From: Balneolales bacterium
GTDB lineage: Bacteria > Bacteroidota > Rhodothermia > Balneolales > Natronogracilivirgulaceae
Reading direction: 5' to 3'
DNA: 32,508 bases
Assembly (NCBI GenBank): GCA_007132975.1
Contig: SLNO01000127.1
Coordinates: 1-32,508 of the forward strand
The first letter of the stretch is position 1, and every line of letters begins with the position of its first letter. Shown here in pieces: positions 8,394-17,515 of this stretch. The position numbers were made by a program, and so were the translations under genes. A model generated the notes under the pieces. It saw nothing but the letters and a program-made list of their open reading frames with translations, was not told the origin of the DNA and made no database searches.

Positions 8394-8505
8394 GTTCATC
8401 TGTTTAAATCAATTTAGACTCATATGGTCAGAATGAATTCACATGACAGGATTTAATCATCCCCCTGTGAGTCAGTGCCACAGTCATGAATATTTCATAT
8501 GTGAT
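8394..8505 (+). repeat. dispersed intergenic repeat, copy 2 (tandem to copy 1)
   Basis: It starts again with TTCATCTGTTTAAA and ATATGGTCAGA exactly as copy 1, then diverges to the second sub-type with ATTCACA (8437-8443) paired to TGTGAGT (8466-8472) through one G-T pair. TGTGAGTCAG is shared with copy 4 and TGAGTCAG with copy 5. The tandem pair fills most of the 430-base gap between the Rieske gene and the btuB promoter; no gene is seen there. Confidence 0.72.
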
Positions 8506-8578
8506 CACGACCGGGTGCATCATTCAAGTAATATCTCATTGGCAGTCAAAATTTTTTAAACGAAAGGGCAGAAAAACA

Positions 8579-8609
8579 TTGACATCCAGAATATTTCAAT
8601 TTACTATTG
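8579..8609 (+). promoter_or_regulatory. predicted Bacteroidota-type promoter for the cobalamin riboswitch and btuB
   Basis: TTG at 8579-8581 (within TTGACA) is followed after 20 bases by TACTATTG (8602-8609), one mismatch from the TAnnTTTG -7 element of Bacteroidota. Transcription would start around 8615, at the 5' edge of the riboswitch. Spacing and position support the call; it has not been tested. Confidence 0.5.
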
Positions 8610-8611
8610 TC

Positions 8612-8790
8612 TGGCAACAGGTTCCCGCTATAGCATGATTGTCGGGATGAAAAGGGAATCCGGTGAAAATCCGGAACTATCCCCGTAGCTGTAAGCTCCA
8701 TAAAAAACCTTCAACAACTCTTTGCCACTGTCCAAACGATTGTGACGGGAAGGCTGCTTGAAGGGGAGCAAGTCAGAAGACCTGCCTGCT
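8612..8790 (+). ncRNA. cobalamin (B12) riboswitch
   Basis: Conserved pieces of the cobalamin riboswitch appear in the right order: GGTTCCCG at 8620, GGGAATCCGGTGAAAATCC with the following CCCCGTAGCTGTAAGC (about 8654-8696), GCCACTG (8724-8730), GACGGGAAGG (about 8745-8754) and the B12 box AGTCAGAAGACCTGCCTG (8771-8788). CAGGT at 8619 can pair with ACCTG at 8780 to close the element. Downstream, TGCTGCTA (8791-8798) can pair with TAGCAGCA (8840-8847), a candidate expression-platform helix. It sits about 150 bases ahead of a BtuB-type receptor; bound cobalamin is expected to repress that gene. Confidence 0.95.
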
Positions 8791-8941
8791 TGCTGCTAAT
8801 TCAGGCTTTCGGAGGAAAGGCCGGGAATGTAGGACCGTGTAGCAGCAGGTTGTCGGGCATTTGGATACCTGAAGCTCCGGCTATATCGCCCATCTTTTAC
8901 ACTCTCGAGAGCTCATCGGTTCAACTCTAAATTCAAATGAT

Positions 8942-10915
8942 ATGACCATGAGCAAATCAATCCATTTACTGTCATTTCTGACAGTTTTCTGCCTTTTCAA
9001 CTTACATGCCGCGTCTGCGCTGTTGGCCGATACTGCCACGCTGGTGCAGGCAAGACAACCAGCCGGGGATGATGCACTATTGCACTACGCCGCTGCAGAT
9101 ACGATCGAGCTGGAGCAGATTGTTGTGACAGCATCCAAAATCCCGCTTTCGCTGCGGGAAAGCACCAAGCCTGTTCTGATCATAGACCGCCGGCAGATTG
9201 AGCAGAACGGAAGCAGGAACCTGGGACAACTTCTGAATCAACAGAGCGGCATCCGGATCAATGATGCCTTCGGATCGCCGGCCAATGCTCAGACGCTCTT
9301 TATGCAGGGCGCATCCGGACCAAGTACGCTTATTCTTGTCAACGGACAGCCCATCAGTGATCCGTCAGGTACCGGTGGCACCTACGACCTGAGGCTCTTG
9401 CCGGTGAACAATATCGAAAGGATTGAAATCCTGAATGGAAGCCAGTCCACACTCTATGGTACCGACGCCATCGCCGGGGTGGTTAATATACTTACCAGGA
9501 GCGGTGACGAGGGGCCTGTAAATGCAAGAGGGCAGCTTTCGTACGGTTCCTACAATTCCTTCGATGGGCTCTTATCTGTAAACGGCACTGTTGACCGTAG
9601 ACACTCATATACCCTGAATTATCAGAGGCGATCCAGCGACGGATTCAGTGCGGCTGCCAAACCCAACGGCTCAGATACATTCGGTGATGATGGATTCAAC
9701 TCCAACTCATTTTTCGGCAAGGCGGATATCAGCGTGACCGATGAATTCGAAGTATCCCCTTTTTACCACTACAATGCATTTGATGGCGATTTTGATGCGG
9801 GTGCATTTCAGGACGCTGATAACACTTTTTCTCTGAATATGTTCCATACCGGCTTGCAGGCAGCATTCCGCCGGGACAGGCTCAACATCCACGGTAGTTA
9901 CAGCCTCACATCCACAGAGCGTACCTTCTCCGACCAGTTTGGTGGCAGTTCGTTCGAAGGGGTGTTCCACAATTCCGACCTGTTCGGAAGCTATGCGGCC
10001 AGACCCTGGCTGTCGGTGCTTGGTGGTTTCAACTTTCAGCAATCCAGTATCCCGGCATCAGGTGATGCAGACGAGCTGAGTGCGCAGATCTCAAGTCCAT
10101 ATGCGACCATGATCGTCAAAGGTGTGCATGGCCTGAGTGCGGAACTGGGGTATCGTGCCAACATCCACTCCGAGTACGGGTATAATGGCACGTACAGTTT
10201 TGCTCCCGCCTACCATATTTCGGAGAACGTGAAGTTGTTTGGATCGCTCACTACCGGTTTTAAGGTTCCCACGCTCAATGAACTGTTCGGGCCCTTCGGT
10301 GCCAATCCGGAGCTTGACCCGGAGTCGAGCCGGTATGTGAGTTTCGGATTGGAGACTTTTCTGCTGGAACAGTCGATGAAGCTGCGGGCACAGTACTTCA
10401 ATCGCGAGATTGATGACGTCATCGTGTTTACTTTCTTCGATGGATTTGTAAACCGGGACCGTCAAAGTGATTACGGGGTGGAGCTTTATGCCAACTGGCT
10501 TGCATCCGGCCGGATCAAGGTCAGCGGTCACTACAACTACACCGATGGGGAACTTATAACTACTGATGAAGCGGGGGAAGAACTGCGTCAAAACAATCTC
10601 CTGAGAAGACCTGCTCACAACGTTGGCCTGCAAGTGGGAGTCAATGTGACAGAACAGCTGTTTATTCGACTTGACGGGGAATACAATAGTTCAAGGACCG
10701 ATCTCTTTTTCAATCCGGATAATAATTTCACCAGTGAGGAAGTGAACCTTGATCCGTACACGCTGATCAATCTCTATACAGAGTATCACTTTCCTGAATT
10801 TCGCGCGATCATATTCGCCGATTTCAGGAACGTGCTCGACAGCAGCTTCACCGAGATATACGGTTTCAATACCGCAGGATTCACCCTTGAGGGAGGATTT
10901 CGGTTCCAGTTCTGA
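8942..10915 (+). CDS. btuB: TonB-dependent vitamin B12 receptor (BtuB-like)
   Basis: Outer-membrane receptor for cobalamin or other corrinoids, powered by TonB-ExbBD. A signal peptide covers about residues 1-30. A TonB-box-like stretch (DTIELEQIVVTASK, 53-66) and the plug domain follow, with NGSRNLGQLLNQQSGI, LFMQGASGPSTLILVNG and IERIEILNGSQSTLYG; the rest is a 22-strand barrel ending in an aromatic residue (FRFQF). At 657 residues it is near the usual BtuB size. Substrate assignment rests on the riboswitch directly upstream. The start may be 8942 or the second ATG at 8948; neither has a clear Shine-Dalgarno. No periplasmic BtuF or inner-membrane BtuCD gene is present here. Confidence 0.93.
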   Translation: MTMSKSIHLLSFLTVFCLFNLHAASALLADTATLVQARQPAGDDALLHYAAADTIELEQIVVTASKIPLSLRESTKPVLIIDRRQIEQNGSRNLGQLLNQQSGIRINDAFGSPANAQTLFMQGASGPSTLILVNGQPISDPSGTGGTYDLRLLPVNNIERIEILNGSQSTLYGTDAIAGVVNILTRSGDEGPVNARGQLSYGSYNSFDGLLSVNGTVDRRHSYTLNYQRRSSDGFSAAAKPNGSDTFGDDGFNSNSFFGKADISVTDEFEVSPFYHYNAFDGDFDAGAFQDADNTFSLNMFHTGLQAAFRRDRLNIHGSYSLTSTERTFSDQFGGSSFEGVFHNSDLFGSYAARPWLSVLGGFNFQQSSIPASGDADELSAQISSPYATMIVKGVHGLSAELGYRANIHSEYGYNGTYSFAPAYHISENVKLFGSLTTGFKVPTLNELFGPFGANPELDPESSRYVSFGLETFLLEQSMKLRAQYFNREIDDVIVFTFFDGFVNRDRQSDYGVELYANWLASGRIKVSGHYNYTDGELITTDEAGEELRQNNLLRRPAHNVGLQVGVNVTEQLFIRLDGEYNSSRTDLFFNPDNNFTSEEVNLDPYTLINLYTEYHFPEFRAIIFADFRNVLDSSFTEIYGFNTAGFTLEGGFRFQF

Positions 10916-10933
10916 GGTGCCTCAAATACCAGA

Positions 10934-11070
10934 GCATCTGGAATGCTGAGACGTGGAGGATTCCCGGGCATCTGGAATTCTGAGACGTATAGGATGCCGG
11001 GACGTCCGGGATATTGAGATAACTGGTATTCACAGGCATCTGGCATCCGAGACATCTGGCACTCGGTCGG
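10934..11070. repeat. degenerate tandem repeat, period about 34 bp
   Basis: Units begin GCATCTGGAAT at 10934 and again at 10968; the two share GCATCTGGAATxCTGAGACGT and a GGAT-CCGG end. A third diverged unit starts near 11002 (CCGGGATATTGAGA matching CTGGAATTCTGAGA) and a fourth at about 11036 (GCATCTGGCATCCGAGACATCTGG). The tract occupies the gap between the convergent btuB and ZnuD-like genes. No conserved spacer/repeat alternation exists, so it is not a CRISPR. It could act in termination or be a decayed minisatellite. Confidence 0.65.
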
Positions 11071-11126
11071 AGAAATCGTATTTGTATGGCTCGCGGCTTC
11101 TCCGATCGAGCTCACCAGACTGTAGG

Positions 11127-13388
11127 TCAGAAGTCCCAGCGCAGCATCAGATTGATATTGCGCCCTGGCATTGGGTTGTTACGGTCTTGAACCCGGCTGA
11201 GGTGATCCCTGTAACTTTCGTTGAGGAGATTGTCTGCCCTAAGCGCCAGCGTAATACCGTATCCGAACCGGTATCCGGCATTAATCCCGACAAGGTAATA
11301 TCCGTCGGTCGGATTTTCGTTTGGAGCTACCATGTTCTGGCTGGACACCAGACTGAGCCGGGTTCCACCCCACCAGGTTCCATTATCGTACATAATGGAA
11401 ATGTGAGACCTGAAGGGAGGGATTGAGGGCAAGTTATGCTCTTCTCCGTCCCGCTCTCTGCCTCTCACATAATCGAGACCAATGCCTGCCCGAAAGTCAT
11501 CGGTCAGAGCGAGATGCGACTCAAACTCAAATCCATAGAGTAAGGCATTCGTAGACCCGTACTGAAAAACCGGCAAGCCGGAGGGTTCATGGACCACCCC
11601 GGCAGGTGAAAAAGTGATGTAGTTGTCGATCCGGTTAGTGAAAAGTGAGAGTTCGCTGAACAAGCGATTGGATCTGTATCTGAGAAACAGGTCCGTACCT
11701 AAACTTGTTTCATTTCCCAGAGTTGGGTCTCCGATGTCATAGGATCCGGCGGCAAGGTGGGGTGCATCGGAATACAGCTCCTCAATACCCGGCGTCCTGA
11801 ATGCCCTGGCGATATGGAACCCGGCCTGCCAGTTGTCGATGGGAGAATAATTCAGGCCCAGCGCCCCAGAAAAATTCAGGTCGGATCGGTCCTGAAATAC
11901 ACTGGCGTCGGTGAACAATTCATTGGTATGTACGGTAGTTTCCCTGTACTCCAGCCGGGCTCCGGTTTTAATGGACATCACCGGATTCAGCCGGATCTCT
12001 TCGTAAAGGTAACCTGCCAGAAAGAAACTATTGGCATCGGGAGTGAGGGCTTCATCGCCGCCGACAGCCAGTCGGGATACACCGAAACTGAGTCCGACTG
12101 CCCCTTCCAAGCGTCCGACCGGACGATGACGCAGCAGCAGGGAGCTGCTCAGGGTCTGCTGATCGAAGGAGATTTCAAGGTCTTCATCGATGGTGCCGTC
12201 GGGATTTATTTCGGTTTCTATTTCGTCGTGCTGGTAATCGATGTAATGGATCCGGAGCTCGGCATTCTCGAAAAAGCCGGACATTTTCATGGTGGATACG
12301 CTTTGGATGTTGGTACGGTTCATGCGGATCTCTACATCCTCATCCGGGTCATCAATGGCCTCGGGCAGACCGTAGGTGTAGTCCATACCGGTGACAGAGA
12401 GTCCGGTCTCAAAGCGCCCCGCCCTGTAGCCCATACCGCCTCCGAAACTGATATTGTTGATTGCCGTATCGGGCAGCCTTCCGTCCGGTGTGCGGATGTC
12501 ACCACCCTGGCGGTAAACAACCCTTCCCGTAAGCGCAAAACGGTCCCATCCATGCTGAACCCTTGCCAGGCCGGCGCCCATATCATTCACCGTGGCGACA
12601 TGGGAGGAAAGGGATCCTGAAGTGCCGCTTTGCCACTCCCGGGGCATATCATTGCTGAAAAGATTGACGACACCGCCAATGGCACTGGATCCGTAAAGCA
12701 GGCTTGCCGGTCCGCGTATCACTTCAACCCGGTCCATGGAAAGCGGGTCCAGGGATACGGCATGGTCAACCGCTGTAGCCGACAGGTCGCCCATTCGCTC
12801 TCCGTTCTGAAGCACAAGCACCCGGTCCCCATCCATCCCCCGGATAACCGGCCTGGCAGGGGCGGAGCCGAAAGACCTGGTTGATATACCCGGACTGCCA
12901 TCCAGTATTTCTCCAAGGCTTGGAGCCGAATTTTGCTGCAATATCGCTCTGTTGAATGCCTGAGATGGCTGGTATTGTGCACTTCTTCCAAGCGGGGATC
13001 CTGTTACTACCACTTCCTCGCCCCTCAATATGGAGGGGGTCAGCAAAGCGGTTATAGGGGTGTCATCCGGATGATCGATCACTAGCGAGACCGTGCGGTA
13101 TCCTATCGCGCGGATGGACAGGGTGTACGTGCCCTCAGCCAGACGCGGTAACACGAATGTCCCGTTATCGTCAGCAGATACACCCCGGTTTGATTCTTCG
13201 ATGAGAATGGACGCGCCGGGTACAGGTTCGTTTGAAACCTCATTGACAACCACACCGCCTAAATCAGGTGGCTCATTCTGGTATCCGGCGTAAGCCAGAT
13301 CCACAATAACCAAAAAAAGTGCGAGAACGGCAGAAGTAATCAGCGTTTTTTTGATTTTGTTCTTTCTAAGATCGAAGCTTTTGTTCAT
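11127..13388 (-). CDS. ZnuD-like TonB-dependent receptor with N-terminal carboxypeptidase-regulatory-like domain
   Basis: Outer-membrane receptor, 753 residues, probably for zinc or another metal complex. A signal peptide (about 1-34) is followed by a CarboxypepD_reg-like domain (about 42-118), a TonB-box-like GEEVVVTGSPLG (123-134) and the plug. The plug carries RPVIRGMDGDRVLVLQNG (179-196), then VDHAVSLDPLSMDRVEVIRGPASLLYG, the diagnostic stretch of the ZnuD group; in that family the DHAV segment is strongly conserved. The barrel ends NLMLRWDF. The long His-rich loop of neisserial ZnuD is not obvious. Its promoter region holds a palindrome (13503-13516). Family placement is good, substrate is inferred from family and neighbours. 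Confidence 0.85.
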   Translation of the reverse strand: MNKSFDLRKNKIKKTLITSAVLALFLVIVDLAYAGYQNEPPDLGGVVVNEVSNEPVPGASILIEESNRGVSADDNGTFVLPRLAEGTYTLSIRAIGYRTVSLVIDHPDDTPITALLTPSILRGEEVVVTGSPLGRSAQYQPSQAFNRAILQQNSAPSLGEILDGSPGISTRSFGSAPARPVIRGMDGDRVLVLQNGERMGDLSATAVDHAVSLDPLSMDRVEVIRGPASLLYGSSAIGGVVNLFSNDMPREWQSGTSGSLSSHVATVNDMGAGLARVQHGWDRFALTGRVVYRQGGDIRTPDGRLPDTAINNISFGGGMGYRAGRFETGLSVTGMDYTYGLPEAIDDPDEDVEIRMNRTNIQSVSTMKMSGFFENAELRIHYIDYQHDEIETEINPDGTIDEDLEISFDQQTLSSSLLLRHRPVGRLEGAVGLSFGVSRLAVGGDEALTPDANSFFLAGYLYEEIRLNPVMSIKTGARLEYRETTVHTNELFTDASVFQDRSDLNFSGALGLNYSPIDNWQAGFHIARAFRTPGIEELYSDAPHLAAGSYDIGDPTLGNETSLGTDLFLRYRSNRLFSELSLFTNRIDNYITFSPAGVVHEPSGLPVFQYGSTNALLYGFEFESHLALTDDFRAGIGLDYVRGRERDGEEHNLPSIPPFRSHISIMYDNGTWWGGTRLSLVSSQNMVAPNENPTDGYYLVGINAGYRFGYGITLALRADNLLNESYRDHLSRVQDRNNPMPGRNINLMLRWDF

Positions 13389-13502
13389 TGCTGTTTACTT
13401 TAGGGGTTATAGGAAGTCATGTAAAGCGATATCTGGACAGCTTGCCTGGGTTGAGTCAGGACGTGCGAGCCGGAGAATTACTGTATAACTTTTGCCATAA
13501 AA

Positions 13503-13521
13503 TTAGTCATGACTAAATATA
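13503..13521 (-). promoter_or_regulatory. palindromic operator overlapping a predicted -7 element of the ZnuD-like gene
   Basis: TTAGTCATGACTAA (13503-13516) is a perfect 14-bp palindrome in the 140-base gap upstream of the receptor gene. On the minus strand it partly overlaps TATATTTA (13514-13521), close to the TAnnTTTG -7 element. The layout matches the two other predicted regulated promoters at 20766 and 29140, but the palindrome sequence is different, so a different regulator may bind. No good -33 element is seen. Confidence 0.5.
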
Positions 13522-13528
13522 AAGTCAA

Positions 13529-14746
13529 CTAAATGTTAGTACTATCTAAATTTAGATATCGCACTATTTTTTCAGCTGCCATCCTCGCTCCTATGATATT
13601 CCGGGATGCTGGACCTACTACCAGTTCGGCAAGAGCGCCGGTAACAAATAGCTGGTTATGCCATCGAAGTGAGACATCCGTTACGGGGTAACCGCATTCC
13701 GAGCAGGGCAGGTTGTAGTTACTGGCGAGTTGATCAACCATTTCACCACCTGGCCTTGTGGAATTGTAACCGGTGGCAAGAACGATCTGGTTAACACCGA
13801 AAACGTCACCTCCAGAGAGTCTGATCTGCGTTATGGATGCTGAAACGTGGGTGCACGCAACGATGGAGTCTGTATAGACTTTGCATTGATTTCTCTTTTC
13901 GAGAAGCAGAAGTTTTTTTTTCAGGTCACGGGTAATGGATCCGGTATTACGAGCTTCGTTGATTACCGATCTGCGTTCCTTCGGATTTGGGATCCTCCTG
14001 AACAAAGTCAGGTATTTTGGACCCATCCAGCCGGGGTCAGAATCATAGTCATGCTGTCTGAGAGCATGAGGCGTTAATAGCAGAATCATGCGATCTTTCC
14101 CGGCCAGCGAGATAGCGGTATGAACTGCCGACATTCCGCCGCCTATGACAGCGACTGTTGCTGTGTCAGATAACCTGAGACGGGAAAACGACCTTTCCAG
14201 GACGTGTGTTACCGGAGCCCCGCGTTGCTTCGCGGCAAGGGCCCAGTCAGGCCAGTTGATATTATCACCCTGACCTATGGAGAGGATGACGTATTGTGAC
14301 TTTAGAGTCTCTCCGTTGACAGAAACGGAAGCACTGTTTTTGTTTAACGAAACGCGCGAAACCAGTCCATGGTAAAACCGTTCCCGAATCCGGCTTTCTT
14401 CAAGCACTTTACCGGCATGGTTATTAAACAGGTCCAGGGAGGGTCTGTCATTTGGTGCAATGAACAGTGGCCTTGTGTAAGACCGGTTTCTCGCGAATTT
14501 TTTGAGTGAAAAAGGTTCGGTATCCAGATGGTGTACCTTTGGAGACCTCAGATAGTCCATGCCGACATTGGATGTGACCGCCATCCAGTTGCTCAAGGGT
14601 TCGTCACCGGGATCGATTATGATCAGGTCATCCAGGGCAGCCATGCCTTGCTTGAGAAGGCTGATGGCAAGATAAGCACCATGGATACCTCCACCGACGA
14701 TGATAAATTTGGAATTCCTGGCACGAACGCTCACAAAAAAGCTCAC
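13529..14746 (-). CDS. FAD/NAD(P)-binding protein, flavin monooxygenase-like
   Basis: A 405-residue flavoprotein with two Rossmann motifs: FAD-binding IIVGGGIHGAYLA (15-27) and NAD(P)-binding VAVIGGGMSAVHTA (198-211), plus an LATGY motif (323-327) as in N-hydroxylating and related class B monooxygenases. The stretch MDYLRSPKVHHLD (63-75) marks a group usually annotated only as FAD/NAD(P)-binding protein. An in-frame TAA lies just upstream and no ATG opens the frame before codon 35, so a GTG start (14746, or 14731) must be used. It follows the ABC permease gene by 44 bases. A redox step on a metallophore or metal complex is a possible role, but only by context. Confidence 0.8.
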   Translation of the reverse strand: MSFFVSVRARNSKFIIVGGGIHGAYLAISLLKQGMAALDDLIIIDPGDEPLSNWMAVTSNVGMDYLRSPKVHHLDTEPFSLKKFARNRSYTRPLFIAPNDRPSLDLFNNHAGKVLEESRIRERFYHGLVSRVSLNKNSASVSVNGETLKSQYVILSIGQGDNINWPDWALAAKQRGAPVTHVLERSFSRLRLSDTATVAVIGGGMSAVHTAISLAGKDRMILLLTPHALRQHDYDSDPGWMGPKYLTLFRRIPNPKERRSVINEARNTGSITRDLKKKLLLLEKRNQCKVYTDSIVACTHVSASITQIRLSGGDVFGVNQIVLATGYNSTRPGGEMVDQLASNYNLPCSECGYPVTDVSLRWHNQLFVTGALAELVVGPASRNIIGARMAAEKIVRYLNLDSTNI

Positions 14747-14790
14747 AAGTATTTAGATGGGTAGTCAAATGGGAATAGTACGTCACATTT

Positions 14791-16098
14791 TTAGTGACCA
14801 GGGGATGGTATCTCCTTTAGTTCATCAGAAGCGAAGAATTCCAGCATACGGAAACGGGGAAGAAAAAAATCCTGCCATTTTTGCTGGAAAGCATGCATTT
14901 CCTCATCAAGACTTCGCAATCTGTCGGCATCGGTCCCAGCTTTGCGCTCCAGCCATGTCTGAACCGTCATAGGCGGCGATAATGGCCTCAAGCGAGCTGC
15001 CAGTGCCGTTTGCCGCATGCGCGGTTCCTCGAACAGGCGCTCGGCTTCCTGTTTTCTCTCCTGTACGGTCTCAGCCCATACAAAACGTCTGAGCCAGATA
15101 TTGTAAAATTGCGGGGTATCGCCTTCGACAAATTCCTTCGGATGATCGACGATCCAAAGATCAAACAGTTCCTCTCCTTCACTTTCCACTTCCTGCTGTA
15201 TGGCACGCTGTTCCGTAATCCACAATGCCCGAGAAGGCACAGGGTGCACTGTTGAGGATGTAAGCGTTATAATAGATGGAAGCAGCAAGAGGAAAAACAC
15301 CCATAAACCGGCAAGGATAACCGCATTGACTGCCGAACCGGTTTTTGCCATGTTGACCAGCGCGCAAAGCAGGAACCAGAAGGCGATGTAAGCGCTGACG
15401 ACTATCAGAAGTAATCCTCCGTCACGGTTTAGAAGGTCAATTCCAAATAAAAGGGCCCATGCTGTCATAGAAACCAGTATGATCCCCAAAACCAGCAGGT
15501 ACCTGAAGAGCAGCTTGCCGGCCAGAATCCGTTTCATGGAGACTGGCTGGGATGTAAGCAGTGCGAATGTCCCACCTTCGCGTTCGGATGAAATGACGTT
15601 GTATCCCATTACGATAACGAAAAGCGGAATAAGCCAAACCAGTACAAATGCAAAGTCAAAACTGCCTGAAACCTGCATGAACGGATTTTCAAGCGCATTG
15701 TCACGAAGTGGCTCAGTGCCGGTTAGCGTAACCCTTCCGTAGAAAGGCAGGATATCGAGCTGACCAGCCGCAAGGGCCGAAAGAGGCTTAGGCTCAAGGA
15801 AAACATGTTTTCCGGCCTGCCCAAACTGACCGAGAACCAGTGGATTGGCAGGATTCTGCCACCACATGTCAACAGATGAACCGTCTTGCTCGATGGCTTT
15901 CAGTTCCTGCCGCTTTGCCTCGTAAAACTCTCTTTCAGATGCGCGTAATTGTGCCATCGTTTCCTCTTGATGCGCTATTCGCTGACTTCCCAGGAACAGG
16001 CTGAAGCCGATCATCAGTGGCAACACCCCAACAATGCCCCAAAAAGCGCCGGATTTACGAATATGAAGCCATTCAAATAAAAACAAGTGCCGCATCAT
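14791..16098 (-). CDS. ABC-2 type permease, DUF3526 family (second subunit)
   Basis: A 435-residue inner-membrane subunit of an ABC transporter. A first helix at about residues 17-37 is followed by a long extracytoplasmic loop (about 38-145), then a cluster of helices (about 148-285) containing the ABC-2 hallmark SSEREGGTFALLTSQPVSMKR. A large second soluble region closes the protein (about 290-435), rich in charged residues and without a final C-terminal helix. The second soluble part is characteristic of DUF3526 permeases, which come in pairs. The start overlaps the preceding permease stop by 4 bases, giving tight coupling with the paralogue and the ATPase. Confidence 0.87.
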   Translation of the reverse strand: MMRHLFLFEWLHIRKSGAFWGIVGVLPLMIGFSLFLGSQRIAHQEETMAQLRASEREFYEAKRQELKAIEQDGSSVDMWWQNPANPLVLGQFGQAGKHVFLEPKPLSALAAGQLDILPFYGRVTLTGTEPLRDNALENPFMQVSGSFDFAFVLVWLIPLFVIVMGYNVISSEREGGTFALLTSQPVSMKRILAGKLLFRYLLVLGIILVSMTAWALLFGIDLLNRDGGLLLIVVSAYIAFWFLLCALVNMAKTGSAVNAVILAGLWVFFLLLLPSIITLTSSTVHPVPSRALWITEQRAIQQEVESEGEELFDLWIVDHPKEFVEGDTPQFYNIWLRRFVWAETVQERKQEAERLFEEPRMRQTALAARLRPLSPPMTVQTWLERKAGTDADRLRSLDEEMHAFQQKWQDFFLPRFRMLEFFASDELKEIPSPGH

Positions 16099-17513
16099 AC
16101 CTCCTCCTGAATTCTGGCTGCAAAACCCAGGAAAATTGCCGACAGCAAAAACCAGAGCATTGTCAGGGATATTGGAATCAGTTGGCTTCTTGCCAGCAGT
16201 ACCTTTTCCGGCCTCTCATACGTAAATGAGATAGTTTGAGCGAAAAAACTTCCGTCTACGGTGTAACCAGCCGCCCTCTCACCGACCGCGTTCATCTTCA
16301 GGTCCATGTTAAGCTCACGCATGAGTGCAATTCGGAATTCCTCGGCTGAAGCCGTAAAGTGACGAAATGCAACCATATCGGTACCGGCTACAGACATGGA
16401 AGAGAGCCGGGCGGCAATGGTGGGTGAAAAAAGGGAACTTAGAGAAAAAAAATGGTTTTGCCGTTGATGGATGGCATCAATCTTTCCAAGGTGGTAGTCA
16501 AAAATCCTCTTCTCAAACTCTTCGCCTTCCTGCAGCATCAGCCCCCTGAAGTTGAATGGCAAATCAGCAATATCATCTACACCGTGAGCGGCGAGGACGG
16601 AATCCTGGAAAGCGAGACTGTGCTCACTAAAGGGATTGTGTCCGTCTATGCCATGCATCAGATCGTTCTGGACGGCCTGGAGGAATTCCGAAGTATTGGG
16701 CACCGGATGAAGGGTGGATGCGATATTGGTCGCGAGCCTCGGGACTAAAAGAGAGCTCAAAATCCACAATGACAGCAGTAACACCATGGAGGTGCCCGAG
16801 CTGTTTACCAGAGCCGACACCCCGATGGTTATATTCGCCACAACGCCAAAATATAGAAGCCAGATTGTTGCCATAAGTACAAAACGCCAGACATCGGTAC
16901 CAGAGGGGGTAGTAAAGAGTAAAAGCGCCAATCCAATCAGCAGAAAAGGCAGGAATATCAGCAATACCACGACCCATAATCCAATTGTTTTCCCGGCGAT
17001 GACCTGAAACCTTCCTATGCCCTGGCTCTTCAGGAAACGGTACATGCCCGATTCTCTTTCCCCGGTAACAGAACGGTAGCCAGCCAGTATGATAAACAGT
17101 GGGAATAGATATGTGAAGATGAAAGCGGGGGTCAATTCTGCGAATCTTCTGGATGTATCTTTATCTTCTGCCAGACTGTGCGCTGCAAAGTTTTGGCGAT
17201 GGCCTTCAAGAAATAATGAGACTCCCGTGTATCGATTGACGCCTGGTTCAAATACAGAAACAACAGTAACGGGCTGAAAAGCAAAGGTCCCATAGTGTGC
17301 GGCGGAATGAGGGTTCTTTTCCCCCTGATTCTCCCATTGTGCGCGAGCCAGCTGCTCAGCCTGCTGGTGTTGCGCTTCCAACTCCCTGAAATAGATGACG
17401 CCGGTGGCAATCGAAGATGCTATCAGTAAAATAATCAGCAATCCCAGTGCCGTCACCACCTTGTCGCGGATCAATCTTTGAACTTCATTGCGCGCTATGG
17501 ATGAAATTACCAT
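16095..17513 (-). CDS. ABC-2 type permease, DUF3526 family (first subunit)
   Basis: A 472-residue paralogue of the following permease with the same plan: N-terminal helix (about 21-42), extracytoplasmic loop, helices around the motif SVTGERESGMYRFLKSQGIGR, a conserved LHPVPN/VHPVPS segment shared by both subunits, a large soluble domain, and a final helix near the C-terminus. It lies 2 bases after the ATPase gene. The pair plus one ATPase forms a complete ABC transporter of the ABC-2 type. In Caulobacter, as I recall, a Zur-controlled ABC operon (znuGHI) is associated with TonB receptors; equivalence to this one is inference. Confidence 0.88.
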   Translation of the reverse strand: MVISSIARNEVQRLIRDKVVTALGLLIILLIASSIATGVIYFRELEAQHQQAEQLARAQWENQGEKNPHSAAHYGTFAFQPVTVVSVFEPGVNRYTGVSLFLEGHRQNFAAHSLAEDKDTSRRFAELTPAFIFTYLFPLFIILAGYRSVTGERESGMYRFLKSQGIGRFQVIAGKTIGLWVVVLLIFLPFLLIGLALLLFTTPSGTDVWRFVLMATIWLLYFGVVANITIGVSALVNSSGTSMVLLLSLWILSSLLVPRLATNIASTLHPVPNTSEFLQAVQNDLMHGIDGHNPFSEHSLAFQDSVLAAHGVDDIADLPFNFRGLMLQEGEEFEKRIFDYHLGKIDAIHQRQNHFFSLSSLFSPTIAARLSSMSVAGTDMVAFRHFTASAEEFRIALMRELNMDLKMNAVGERAAGYTVDGSFFAQTISFTYERPEKVLLARSQLIPISLTMLWFLLSAIFLGFAARIQEEV

Positions 17514-17515
17514 GA

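Noticed and set aside
8742-8930. A short open frame downstream of the btuB promoter
   Set aside because: It overlaps the B12 box and expression platform of the cobalamin riboswitch and has no protein-like features.
10934-11070. CRISPR array
   Set aside because: The units are contiguous and degenerate, with no unique spacers and no cas genes nearby.
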